This document shows, piece by piece, positions 50,001 through 62,527 of a stretch of DNA of 64,000 bases (positions are counted from its first letter, which is position 1; every line of letters starts with the position of its first letter). The position numbers and the translations under genes are program-made. Origin of the DNA: Leishmania donovani (taxonomy: Eukaryota; Euglenozoa; Kinetoplastea; Trypanosomatida; Trypanosomatidae); NCBI RefSeq assembly GCF_000227135.1, contig NC_018247.1:217451-281450 (forward strand), written 5' to 3'. The notes under the pieces were generated by a model, which was given only the letters and a program-made list of their open reading frames with translations, did not search any database and was not told the origin of the DNA.

Positions 50001-51563
50001 CATGACGCGGAGCAACAAAGCCCTCAGCGACGTGTCTGTGCCGCTTGGCACTGGATGTGAGGGCTTATCTCTATGATTGTGCGCGTACGTCTATTTTAGC
50101 TGGAGGTGCGCTGCATACCACGGCCCCACCGAAGCACCTACCCCGTCCTCCCCCTTCCATACCCCTGCGCCCCCATAGAAAATGACCCTGCCCTCTTCCC
50201 CGAATCCTCCTTACTTGCCTGTCCCATCCGCTCTTGTTTTTGTTTTTTGTGCTACCTCGTTGCTCCCTCTCTGGCAGGCAAGACTGGCACGTGATTGCCA
50301 CGCACACAGCCACCCTCCCCCACCTGCACGCGCACGCACACATCTTCATCGGAGACACAATCTTAGCGTTTCCCTTCGTTGGTTCTCTCCCTCCTCATTG
50401 CTGTTTCTTTCCCTCCCGACCTCTTCCGTTGTTACCGAGAGCTTTTCCTCTACATCGCCTTTCCTTTTATGGATGCGGTGTTGAGTTCCGTCGATGTGCG
50501 CCATCGCCTCCATCCGTATTTTTTTCCATTCCTGGATGTGCATTGAGACGTAGGAGCTGCGCACCTTTCACATCCCTCCTCTTCCAACTCCCCCCCCCCC
50601 CCACGCACACACACGCACAGGCACGTTTTCTTTTTGGAAGAGGGGAGGAGGCCCTCTATGTAGTGCTCATCCATCGTGATTCGATGTAGGTTTGACTCTT
50701 CCGCCCGCCCGCCCGCCTCCCCCCTCTTACTCGCCACCTTCCCCATCGCCTCTCAACTCCCATGGCCTTCTCCCACCGGCACAGTATCTCGCCTCCCGGA
50801 CCTCCCTCCTCTCTCGCTCCCGTCGTGCCTCTCTCCGTGCCTTCAGCTCATCATCTTGCTTCTGTTATACGGGGAAAAAAAGAAGAGCGAGGGTAGCACC
50901 CCCACTCCCCTTCCAGAGCACCATCAGCACAAGTGGCACAGAAACTGGCGGGGCAATCCCTGTCCCTGAGCGCATTCCGCCGCACAGGTGCGTCAGGCAG
51001 CTCACCCACCAGTCGCCAAGCCCTTCCTCGCTCTCTCTTCTTTGCTTGTATGGCGGTGGAAGGGGATGGGCGCGCGAAGGACAAGCGAAATGCTTGGAAC
51101 AGAAAACGCACGCCTGCGCGCATGTGGTGAGAAAAAGGAGCATCTTCCTTTGCTTATCTTGGGGCTGGAGGAGGAAAGAGAGCGGAAATGGCGATCCGAA
51201 GGTACTCTTATTACTGTGATTGCCCACTCCTACGGTGAACTGTCCTCGATGGGTCTGATCATGGATGTGTGGAGGAGACACGCGCTCAGTCGCTGCCGAT
51301 GGAGCGCATGCTTGCTAGAGGGATGGCGCACATTCATCTTTTTTTGTTGTTGTTATTTTGCTTAGCTCGCCTTGAGCCACTGCTCCTATTGTTTCCTTGT
51401 GTTGGGCTGCGTCTGCGTCTGCGTGTATGTGCCCCTTTACGTTACTTTCCGTCAGTGGCGAGCAACCAAGATACAAGTGGTACATACACGCACATACATC
51501 CGGGAGAATCGAAGCGAAGGAGAACGCACGACGAAGGCAGATAACGAAGAAAAAGGCGGATGC

Positions 51564-51582
51564 ATATATATATATATATATA
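51564..51582. repeat. (TA)n microsatellite
   Basis: A TA run inside the 15.5 kb spacer, close to GT and CATA repeats. Confidence 0.85.
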
Positions 51583-54500
51583 AGTGTGTGTATGCATATA
51601 GCTGCAACCAACGAAGGCACGCACAGAATCTGAGCTGGGAGACGTTTTTGTCTGTTTCTATCTTGTTCCATATTTTTTTTCTTCGGTTTCCGTTCTCTCT
51701 TCTATCCCCCTCTGTCTTTCTTTCGCTCACTCATCTGTTTCTTTTTTTTTGTAGCGGACGCGTCCCCCGATACCACCACCACCGCCATCACCGCTCTTCC
51801 CATCTCGCTCTCGCTCTCCACTCCGTCTTTTCCTTCCTCCTCTCTCCCTTTTCCAATCCTTCTCTCCGTTTCCCGCGGGCGCCGTCTCACTCTCTCTCTC
51901 GCTCTTGTTAGCTCTTTTTTTGTTTTTCGTCCCCTTTTCGTTAGCATTCTTCTTGTCTTCGCCAGCCCTCCGCTGCAAAGACCGGCCCTGACATCTCCCC
52001 CGTTCACCTCGCTACACGCATGCCCTCTCTCTCCTGTTTTTGCTTGCTTTGCTGTGTTTCTTTTTGTGTTTTTTTTTTCGTGTCTGCTTGTGTGTGCGTC
52101 TTACTGTCGATGGTTCTACTCTTCATTCCTCGTGATCTTTTCTGTCTTCGCCTGCACATCCGGCCCGGTATGCCTACACCCGCCTCATACTGTACGCGAT
52201 GTGCCCCACGAATCTTCTCTCCGACTTTCGTGGCTTTACCTTCTTTGTTTTTTTTTTTGTTTGCCTCTGCCTCGTTCAGCGGACTCATGTGAGCTGGAGA
52301 ACATAGCCTGCACGCCACTGTGTATGCGTGTGCGTGAGTGTTTGCTGGTTCTTGGGCTTGCGGACCGTGAAAGGTACGCTGTGAGGGTAAGGAGGAAATC
52401 ATGAGGAATGGCGTCGAGACGCTCTTGCTCTCACGTGCGCGCGTCCGCCTACACTGATGTGCTTCCCCTGAATCCACGGGTGCCCAACAGCTTCACGTCC
52501 AAAACTAGCACGCACACGCATAAACCACAGACGCGCGTGTCCCGCCCTTCTCCTACCTCTTTGCTTTTTTTATCTTTCCCATCCCATCGCGGCACACTCA
52601 GCTCGCCCCGCTGATGGATTCTTTCGCACATGGGCCACCTTGGCTGTGTCTCCGTCTTCTGTTCGCTCCGTTTCTTTTATTATTACGATTTCGTCCCCCC
52701 CCCTCCGCGCCTCCTTTCCCCTTCTTTTTCGCTGCCGTGTCGCTGTTTTGTTTTGCGTGTGTGTTCACCCGTTTTCTTTTTTTGCCCCCGCAATCCTCGC
52801 CTCGGCAATCGCATCGATGAGAGCCGCCGCTTGGGGAGGTGGAGAAATAAAGTGACGGGAAGAGGGGTTTGGGTGTGCGAAGAAGGCCATTGGCTCCACC
52901 CCCTGCGTCATACTTGCCTTGTCCCTCCCTCCTGACCTTTTCTCTTCGTTCTTTCCGGTTATTCGGGACGCATGGTCTCTCTCTCTCTTGCCTTGACTTC
53001 GTTTCTTGCGAACCACCTGCTCTGGGCATCTCCGCCCCCTTCGATGCTGTTTTTCACGGCTGCAGGACTGCCCCCTCCCCTCCCCCCGCTCCCGTCTTTC
53101 GTGTCGCCTCTCTGGTTTCTTTGTATTTCTTTTCCTTTTCAGCGTTTCTTCTGTTGTCGGCCTCTTGTGAAGGATGTCCTTTTTTTTTCTTTGGCAGGGT
53201 GGAGGTCTCCTCCCCTTCTGTCTCCCCTCACGTGCGCCTATTCCCATCGTCTGCGCGCCCCCTCCCCCGTTTCTTTCCGTCGTCACGTGGTCGATGTCGG
53301 ATCCCCTTCCAGCTGCCGAGTTGCTGATGCAGTGCGTGTGTGTGCGTGTGTTTTCGGTGCTGCTTTGCTTGTATGTGAGTTTGTGGCAGACGACCCAACG
53401 AAGGAAGCAGAGGAAAGGACGAGACGTGACGTGTGATGGCAGTGATAAGAGAAGCCTGAAAATAGGGTATGGCGTGTGCCCCGTGCAGCTTGCACTCGCT
53501 GGTGACGCAGACAAGACGCCTTCGGCTCCCCTCCCCCTTGTAAGTTCTCTGAGTTGTTAAACCTTGGACAGACGCGCAACAAAGGAAAAGGAAGACGAGG
53601 GGTTCTGCAGAGAATCATGGCGTTTCCGTGAACACTCATCTTGCTCTCCTCGTCTCCCTCTCGCTCAGGCAAACCTCTATGTTTTGTCTTTTCGCACTCG
53701 ACTGTTTTGTTTTTGTGTCTTTCGTAATATTTTCATTCACTGCCGCCCTTACGGTGTCTCATCGCTTTCTTTCCCTCTCTCGGTGTGATGTGAGGCACAC
53801 GTACGTCACTCATTGGCCCTCACCCCACCCCACCCGCTGCCATCCATGTCCTCTTTCCTTGGTTGAATTTTGGTCCTTGCCATGTGCTGTTTTATTGTTA
53901 TTATTCTTTTCGGCTTTGGAATTCTTGTATGCGTCTCCGTGGTTGTGGTGGCGGCTATTGACGGGTTGTGCCGTGTAGTGCCTCTGTGGTGATGCTTGAA
54001 TTAACAACGAAAAACGTATTGAAACGGAAAGGCAGAAAAAAAGGAGCACCATGCAGCTATGCCGATGTGCATCCACCGTGCTCGCTCACCTCCTCTCCCT
54101 CCCTTTTTTATGATGTACGGAAGGGTGAGCAGAACTTCACATGGACGTGAAAACGACGTAGTCGTTTCTCCCGCACGAGACAGAGAGAGGCGGCCGGGAG
54201 GCAGAGGAGACAGCCGTGCTCTGTCCCATTGTCGCCGGCTTTTTGCTCAGCCCTGGGTGTGCTGGGTGTGTACACATCTTAGATTCTTTTTTTTTTGATC
54301 GCTCTTTCCTTCCCACGTCCTTCACTCGCCCCATCTGCCCGCCTCTCCCTCTCTCTGTGCGCCGCCGATGCGTCTTCTGCCCCACCAAAATCGAACGTTG
54401 TGCCTCCCCTCTTCCTTTCGGCACACACAGACACACAGAGACAGACGTCATACGAAAGACGACACGTTTGACGTGAACAAGGGAAAAACAGAACCAAAAC

Positions 54501-55724
54501 GTTACGTCAAGCGCTACTCTCGAACTGTGCAGGTGTGTGTGTGTGTGTGTGTTTTCTGCGTTTTTTTTTCTGCTGCGGCTCCTTCACCACCGCCATCATT
54601 GCCGTTCCCCTGGCTCACCTGCGCACCCTCTACATCACACACGCTTTTCTTGTGGTGGTGGGGTCCCTTCACTTCTGCCGGCTTACCTTGCACTGCTGCC
54701 CTATCATCTGTGAATCTCGCGTTGTAGTTTTTTTTTGTTGTTGTTGTCCTTCATTTTCGTTTGCCTCGGCTCCAATTCGTGCATCCACGCACGCACGCGA
54801 TAACATTGGCTCTTCCGATCTTTCCCGCTCCTACTCTGGCGTGCACGCATATACGCACAGTTCTGGAAACGCAAGGCGCAACTCTCTCCAAGGCCTGCCT
54901 GCGAGCTTGGCAAGCACAACGGCAGCGGCGCGAGAGTTTCACAGCCACGCACGCGCACACGTTCTCTCTCCGTTGCGGCTGCGCTTCGCACAGTCCCATC
55001 CGCGCCACCACCACCGCCACCACACAGGCCGCTGTCCTCCTCGCCGGCCCCGCCGCCCCCTCCGCTTGCCTCTAAAGTCGAGACTCGCTCCAGGTGGCAC
55101 GCGCAAGGCAGCGAAAGCACGGACACGCACGACTTTGCGATACACGCAGAATTGAAAACCGAGAACATAAGAAAAGGTGGTGTCTGTCTGTGTTGAGGAA
55201 AAAAAAGCGCAAGGACGACGCGGCGAATGGGCCCTCAAGGCTACGGTCAACAACGACGTTGTATTTCGTGCTTGCGCCAAGCGCATCGAGGAAAAGAAAA
55301 CGAGGGGAGAACAGCGGCAAGCAACCACAGGCCGACCTTCTTTGTGTGAGCGTGTGTGGCATCTTTGTGTGCTCACCTGCTCCTCTTCTTTCCTCCTCCT
55401 GCTTGGCGCTTTCCCCGTCTCTCTCGCCCTCTGCTCGCTCTCGCGTCACACAGCAGCAACCTCCTTTATTCTCCCGGCGTTGCATCCTCCTCTCTCTATC
55501 TCTCTCTCTCTGTCCCTTCACCACTCCCCCACGGCGCTTCCTTCGCATAAAAGTGCCACACAAGTGACGGTAAGCGATACGAACAAGCGAACAAGAAGAA
55601 AAAAAAGGGCAGGAAAGGAAACGACGAGAGTCTTCAGGCTGAGAACGCAAAAAAAAAAAAAAACGAGGCGACACGCAATCGAAAACGTCGGAGATCTCTC
55701 CTTTTCAGGGCCTTCTTTTTCTTT

Positions 55725-55750
55725 GTGTGTGTGTGTGTGTGTGTGTGTGT
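55725..55750. repeat. (GT)n microsatellite
   Basis: A 26-base GT run in the 15.5 kb spacer. Confidence 0.9.
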
Positions 55751-56436
55751 TGTGCTGTTTGTGCGCTTGCGTGCTTCTCGGTTGTATCCTTCTTCTTCAT
55801 CCTCTTTGCCTTTGCCTTGTCCGTCGACAGCGCGAGCGGGGGGAGGGAGATCGACACAGTCACAGGCGTGCGGAGCACAGGCAAAAGCACACAACGCAGA
55901 AAAAAAAAAACGAAGGAGCGCCGCCCCCTCTTCCCGCCTCTCTTTGCCTCTCTTGCCCCCCCCCCCTCTGAATAGCGCATCCTTACGAGCTGAAAGGCAG
56001 GCGCGATATCTCTGCCTCGGCGCCCCTTCCGCTCCGCGCAAAGACGCAGCGGTGGAAGCGCAAGAGGAGGGGCCTGACGGCACGAAACGAGAAGGAGCGG
56101 CCGATACCAAAACAAAACAAAAAAAAAAACGAAAAGCAACACGCGTCAGAAGAAGGACAGCACAGCCCCTTCGCGTTATACCGCTCTTCCTTTGCTGTTT
56201 CGTGGTTCACATTCGCTTCTCTCCATCCATCAGACACCCCCACCCCCTTCTGGTCGTTCTCACTCCTCTCTACGTTTCGCAACTTAAGTGTGCGTATTGT
56301 CCCTGACATCCTGGCTTCTCTCCTCCTTCGCTCTCCCCCTTCCCTTTCCTGTTCTCCATAGCCCGAGAAGAACGCAGGCACCCAAACAAAAAGCGCGCAC
56401 GCGCACACGCACACGGTGTGCTGGTGTTTTCTTTGG

Positions 56437-56439
<3 letters not shown>

Positions 56440-56469
<30 letters not shown>
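56440..56469. repeat. (GT)n microsatellite
   Basis: About 30 bases of GT, one of the longest runs in the window and within 1 kb of the run at 55725. Confidence 0.9.
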
Positions 56470-59400
56470 ATTCCTGCCTTTGTGCTATTAATCTCGTGCG
56501 CCGGTTTGTGGTTTCGTATTTCTTTGTTTTTTCCGTGTTTTGCTTTCTTTTTGTTCGTTTTGTTTTTCCGTGCCCTCGTCCTGCATTTCGCTGAAGTTGT
56601 TCTCTGTATCACCTCCGCGCGTGTGCGTGCACGTGTGCACTTCACTTTCCTTTCGTATTTGTCCACCACCTTCCATCCCCGCTCTTCTTCGTTCTTTTTT
56701 TTTGTTCGTTTCTCCCGTTTCGCTTGCTGTTACTTCTCTCTCCTTCCCTCTTTCTCCAGTCGCGTTCTTCCTATCATCGCCACCACCACTACCACTGCTG
56801 CAGCTGCCTCCTGTGCCCTTGTCTAGCTTGTGCACGCTGTCTCTTGACTCGGTTCTCGGCTTGCTGCTGCTGATCTCTCTCTCACATATCTGCGCGCTTC
56901 CGTTACTGTTGAGTCTGTGTCTCTCTCTGTGTGTCTCTCGCGCGAAGAGACAGAGACAGGCACACCCATACTGCCAGTGTAGTTATTCTTTGTTGTTGTT
57001 TGTTTTTCTACTCTGTTTCTCTCGTCTCCTCCCTCTTGTCTGTTCCATCTCTTTATTCGCTGTCTAGCTCAGTCGTCGGCTGCAAATATCTGCCCTTCTT
57101 TCTTTGTCTTTTTTCTTTTGGCCATTTTTGTTTGTCAAGGCTTTTCTCTTTTTCCCTCGCTCTCGTCACGTGCCGCTCTCCCTCCCTCTCCCCCCCCCTC
57201 CTCGAGCGGCTGCGACGGTGTTTCTGATTCTCTGTAGTACAGCACACATCCTTGTCTGTTACTTTCGGTGGAAATTAGGATTTGAATTTCCTCGTCTGGT
57301 TGCACCCAAACCCATACACGCAAACGGGCACAAGATCGAACCAGCTTTTCCGCTATCCATCCGTCTTCGTGCCTGGCTGTTGCCCTGTCTGTCCGTGTGT
57401 GTGTGTGCGCGCGCTGCTCGTAGTCTTTTAATTGTTCGGTCTTTTCTCTCCCCCGCCCCTTTTGGGTGTGCAAGCGTGTTGTTGGTTTCGCGCGTGTGCG
57501 TCTGTCCCTCTCTGTATCTCACTCGCCTTGCCCTTGCACGCGCCTTTACTTTTTTGGTGATCTCCCTTCACCTTCGCTGTTGTTTTTCCGCGTGTTTTCC
57601 TGGCTCTACTTGTCTTTCTCTTCCACAAGTGACGCCACATAAGAGAGGGCGTGGGGGAAAGACACCAGCAAGGCGAAGAAGGAGAAAAGGACCGAACCAC
57701 AACAGCAAGGAAAGAAAAGCATAACCGTTAAGTAACCGAAACAAAAAAAATTCAAAAGTGTTCCTCTGTCCCTCGCCCCTCCCCCGGCTCCTTTTTTCCG
57801 CCCCTTGTCTGTCTTGTGTGTCTGTGCGTGCGTTCCACCGCACATACTCGTATATCTTCTTTTTCGCGCCCTTGTTGCTCCTCGCTATCTATATGTAAAT
57901 ATTGAAAACTTCGTCGGCCACCGCGACACAAACACATATATACCTGCGCTCATTCACATAATAGGCGCACCCTTTCTCTCTCGTATCATCGCGGCGCACA
58001 CACGAACAGATACACAGAAACACTTCAGCCGAAAAGAAAATAAAGCGAGTGCAAGAGTAAATCAAATACGTCAAAGGCACTTCTAAGAGAGTGCCGCCCT
58101 GTTGTCCTCTTTTTTTTCTTGGTGTGTGTGTGTGTACGAGTAGTACGTGTTCCACGTGGAGCTCTACCATCCTCCACTACGCGTATTACAGTCAAGCAAA
58201 TCGATCGACTCGCGTCCTCACCTCTCTCTCACGTGCACCGGATCGAGGACGCAGGCCCGTCTCCAACGCACGCCGCCTACCTCACCCGTTCTGCTCACGC
58301 AATCCCCACCCACCCACCCTATTCATCACCAACATCCTCACCGTTCGGTAACGCTTGGTGCCCATCAATTCACGAAACACCGCTATTCCTGTGTTTCTCT
58401 TCGACTTTGTTTTACCTTTTTTTTGTTTTTGTGTGTGTGTGTGTGTGTCTTGTTCTTTGCTTCATCCCACCTTCCGGTGTCCATCTCAGCAGCCTCTCCT
58501 CGTGTGCGGTTGCGTGTTTGTGCTTTTCCGTTTTTTTTTTGCTTCCTCATCTCCTCCCTCACTGTCCTTCCCTGTACTTTCGTTGGTCTCTCCCTCTGAT
58601 CTTTCTGAACTCTTGCTTTCTTCTTTTTTGTATTGTACTTTGTGTGTGTGTGTGCCTTCTCTTCTTCGGACCGGACGTTTTTTCTTCTGTTTTCGGCATT
58701 TTGTTTCTTTTAATCGCTCTCCCTCTCTCACGCATCCCCTTATTTTTAGTTGTTTTCCCATTTTACATGCGTCCTTGTTTGTTGTTGTACTCTTTCTCGT
58801 TTCCTCTTGCTCGGGCTCGGATTCGCCCTCCCTTTTCCCCATCTGCACATCACTTTGTGTGGCCTCGTCATTGCCTCTTCCAATTCTCTTTCTGCCTCCG
58901 TCGCCGCCCCTAGCCCTACACTCTCTCCTCTCTCTGTCTGGTATTTTGTTTTGTCGTTTTTTTGTTTTTTTTTTGCTGTTTTTCTCTCCCTCTACAAGTC
59001 TATCTCGGTGCGTGTCTGTGCTTGTGCTTCACAGACTTGCTGGTAGCGTGTAGCTGCTCGCGCGTGTGTCTGTCTGCGCTTCTGGTTGTATGGGTGCTGT
59101 CTATCTGCGTGCACATTATTCTACCAGCTCGTTCACCGTGTGGTCGGCTATTCTTGCGGTTTTCTTTTCTTTCGCTTGCTTGCTTCCTGTAGCCCTTCGT
59201 GTATTTCTCCTTTTTGCTGCTGTGCCTCCTCCCCGACGCAGCGGCTCCACCCACCCAAACCCGTTCGCCCTGAGAAGATACCTCCGCCTTCTCTCTACGT
59301 CCTCCCTCTTCGTCACTGTCTCCCTTCTTTACTAATATATCGTTTCGTTGGTTTCACAGTGTTCCCCCCTTTTCGTTCTGCTTTCCGTTTCTTCGTCTAG

Positions 59401-61743
59401 TCTTGCTTGTTTCTGTGTCTTTTTTGTGTGTGCTCTTCATCTACCCCATCACAAACACACACGCATACTTACAGAAGCCTCTTCCTCTCATCAGCAACAC
59501 CACTTCCGCTCTCTTCGATCCCAACAGAGTCAAGCCTCTCTCTCCCCATCTCTGCCACACCCTCGATATTCATCGCCGTGTACTCTCCTCTCGCGGGCTC
59601 CCTTCCCCCCTCCCCCCTTTCCTCTGGCCGGGATTCATATTTCTGTGCGTGTGCGTATCTGCCTCTACGTCCTTCGTCGTGTTCAGAGAGCAGGAAGCGC
59701 AAAGTCACGTGCGCAACAACAACAACCAAAAAGAAAAAGAAAGCAAAAAAAAAACGGTAGCGAAAAAGAGGTGTTTCCTCTCAGCTATCACACATTCGCC
59801 TACCTTAGCCTGTGTGTTGTGGTTTGTTGCGGGTGTGTTCGTGTATTTGTGTGCGTGTGTTTTGTTTTTTTTTTCTGTGGCTTTGAAATCTACGTGCTCT
59901 CGCTCCTCTTCCTTCATCATCTATCTTCTGCCACTACACACAAATACACAGACGCACGGCACGTCTCTCTCCCTCTCTTGTCCTCGCATCGGTTGTTTTC
60001 TTGTGGTTTCGTATTTCTTTTATTTCGCGGTTCGCCTTCTTTTCTTCCCTTTCTTTTTATTTGTGTTTTATCGGCTCGTCCTCTCTCTCGGTTTTGCTCA
60101 AACACTCTTTTCTTTTTGTTGTTGTTCCTCTGATTTGTCTGGTTTGTTGTTTCGCCCCACACCCCCATCCCCCCTCATCCCTCCCCTGAATTCCTCTCTC
60201 GCTTCTGTGAGTGTGTTTCCGTTTGGCATAAGCGGTGTTTCTGCTTCGTGTTGTTGGTTTGACTCCCTACCTCGCTTCATTTTGTTCTTTTTTTTGCTGG
60301 TTTCTTCCTTGCTGCCTGACGCACTTCTCTCACACACACTCTTGAAAAGCGTTCGTTTTTTTTTTCTTTTGTCCTTGCCGCCTTCTTCGTTCTGCTCGTA
60401 CTTCAGCTGTTGGTTTCGTTGCCGCCATCAGCTCTCCTCTTTCCACTCACCATCTCTCGCTCACTCTTGAACTATTCATTTTGAGTGCGCAACCGTCCCG
60501 TCTTTGTGACTGTGTGTGTGCAAGTAAGTTGTGACGTTTTTGTTTTTGTTTTTCCTTTTCTTCCGTTTGTTCTTTGCGCCCTCTTCCCCTCTAATCCGCC
60601 CTCCTCCTCTTGTGTTCATCTCCTTAACTGCTCTAACGGTGTGTGTGTGTGTTTTCTCTTTATCTCTCATTCTACCCCTTCCTTCCCTCCCTTCTTTTTT
60701 TTTTGGGGGGAGCGACTGTGTGTGTGTGTGTGTGTTTAGGTGTGTCTGTGCGTATTCTTTGGGTCCGTGTGCTTCACAGTGACCAGGTCTCCCTCTCTCC
60801 CTTTCTTCGCTTCTTCTTACCACCACCCTTCACACCTTCTCTTCTCGTAACTTTTCTCGCCTCCTCCAAATCGCGCCCTCCATTCCTAGGCTGCCTGTCG
60901 CAGCACCGTTTCTCTCGTTTTACGCCGACCGTGTGCTCTTTTCTCTCCCCCCCCCCGTTGTTTGGTTTGTTTCCTGGAGGAAGCCCGGCGTGCTGTTCCC
61001 CCCCCCCCACTTTTCACTCTCTTCCATTGCAACGCCTTGTCGGCTTCTGCGTGTCTTCATCGTGCTCTACGTTGCCCTTCTCCGCCCCGCCCCCCACTTC
61101 TTTCCTCCCCCCCCCATCCCCCTCCCGCCAGCCCAAAGTAGCAAGCCGTGAGAAACGCAAAAAAGCGGCCAACAAAAGGACGCAGAGAACAGCCAAAGCC
61201 CAAAAGAAGGCGGGTCACTTCAGGCCGCTGCGCACCCCCGCGCGCGCGCTCGCTCACCCACTCATCCGTGCTCGTCATTGTTCGCGTTTTCTCCCCGTTT
61301 GCTTTCGCGTCTACTAATTAATTTACGTGCGCTCGTTTTTTTCTCTACCCACCACCACCACCGAAGGTGTTCCCTTTCGCACATATCGTCCACGCTCTCA
61401 CGTTCTCTTTTTTCTTTATTTGTGTTCGCCTTCCTCTGTGAGTGTGTATGTATGTATGTGTGTGTGTGTTCTTTTTTCTCAGCAACCCTAATCATCTTCG
61501 CACGCTCGTCTCTTCCACAGCAGCAGCAGCACCAGCAGCACACGCCTTCTGTTTCCGTGGCTCCCTCGCTTCCCTACTTTTCGTCGGTTTTTTAGGTGGT
61601 TTCTTTCTCTTCGTTCTTTATCTCTGAGTCTTCTGTCTCACTGCCATTCTTCTCCCCTCTCTTCTTCCCTCCTTCCCCACCCCCGTTGCTCTCGCGTACC
61701 GCGCGTTGTTGTTGTTTTCGTGTGTCTGTGTCTGTGTGTCTGC

Positions 61744-61764
<21 letters not shown>
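61744..61764. repeat. (GT)n microsatellite
   Basis: A GT run followed by a GC alternation (to about 61771), about 760 bases before the last gene. Alternating GT/GC tracts can adopt Z-DNA; that is general knowledge and was not tested here. Confidence 0.85.
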
Positions 61765-61774
<10 letters not shown>

Positions 61775-62439
61775 CCGCTCCTTGGCCAGTAATTCGGCAG
61801 CGACAACAGCGAAACCAAAAACGAAAGAAAGCCAACGCAAAAAAAAAAACGCAACGATAGTTAAAAAAAAGCGCTGAGGCCACGGTAACGCGAAAACTTC
61901 GAAAAAAAATTTTCCTCAAGGTAAAGAAACGAAAACGAGGTGCACCAAAGTCGGCGAAAGGGAGGTGAAGTCAAGGAAAGCGCCCCCCGTTCTCCTGCTG
62001 CTCTTTTTCCTTTTCTTCTTCGCTCCTGTGTGTGTGTGTGTGTCTGTGTAAGCCTCTCGGAAGTATCAGCGCCACTCGCTTGTCTCTCCCTCACAAAACG
62101 GCACGTGTTTACTGGGCGATCGCAGACAAGCGTGTCGTTTTCCTCTCTCTCTTGTTTATATTTCCCTTCGGAAGAAAGGACTTGGTTGTTGTTGTTGCTG
62201 TTTTGGCTCGACCCCCCTTTTGCGAGTGAGCCCGCCACCTCTTCTGCGGTCACCTGCTTTTCTCTCTTATTTTTTCCTATTTTATTTTTAGATCGGTGGG
62301 TTCTCTTCGTATATATTATATTCTTTTCGGCCATTCCCCCCCCCCTCTCTTTCCGGTGCTCCGAAAATTGAGCGGCAAGAGTAGGGCGAAGCGGGTCTGT
62401 CTCTTGAGTCGCTTTTTGCGCACGTATTTTATCGTAACC

Positions 62440-62506
62440 ACCGCTGGGCCTTCTCTTCCCTTCCATTATTATTACTGTATTCTCCCGTGTGTCTGTGGGC
62501 CCAAAG
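62440..62506 (+). promoter_or_regulatory. candidate polypyrimidine tract and spliced-leader acceptor
   Basis: Pyrimidine-rich stretches at about 62448-62465 and 62479-62487 precede the AG at 62505-62506, 22 bases before the ATG at 62528. No other AG lies between the tract and this one. Confidence 0.4.
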
Positions 62507-62527
62507 GATCAACCCCACAAGCACAAG

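Larger units (their letters stand above)
47025..62527. other. 15.5 kb spacer without credible coding sequence
   Basis: The largest gene-free stretch in the window. The + strand is heavily C/T-biased with many T runs, frequent GT runs (for example 55725-55750, 56440-56469, 61744-61764), a TA run at about 51564-51582 and scattered A runs. Open frames longer than 200 codons exist, but they consist of simple-repeat peptide (Ser, Phe, Leu, Cys, Val runs on + and Arg, Glu, Lys runs on -) and show no domain. No tRNA or rRNA-like element was recognised by eye. It must contain the 3' UTR of the gene before and the 5' UTR of the gene after; the rest is unexplained. Confidence 0.6.

Noticed and set aside
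55983..56669. 228-codon frame on the - strand with Lys/Arg/Glu-rich protein
   Set aside because: Product of purine-rich antisense of pyrimidine tracts and microsatellites.
58119..60470. Several frames of 230-355 codons in the 15.5 kb spacer
   Set aside because: Composition is Ser/Phe/Leu/Cys/Val from T- and C-runs, mimicking membrane proteins; no conserved motif, and the frames extend only because poly-T-rich DNA lacks stops in that phase.
47025..62527. rRNA, tRNA or snoRNA cluster in the desert
   Set aside because: No tRNA A/B boxes in correct spacing, no rRNA-like conserved segments and no clear C/D box series were found by eye; a covariance-model search would be needed to exclude small RNAs.
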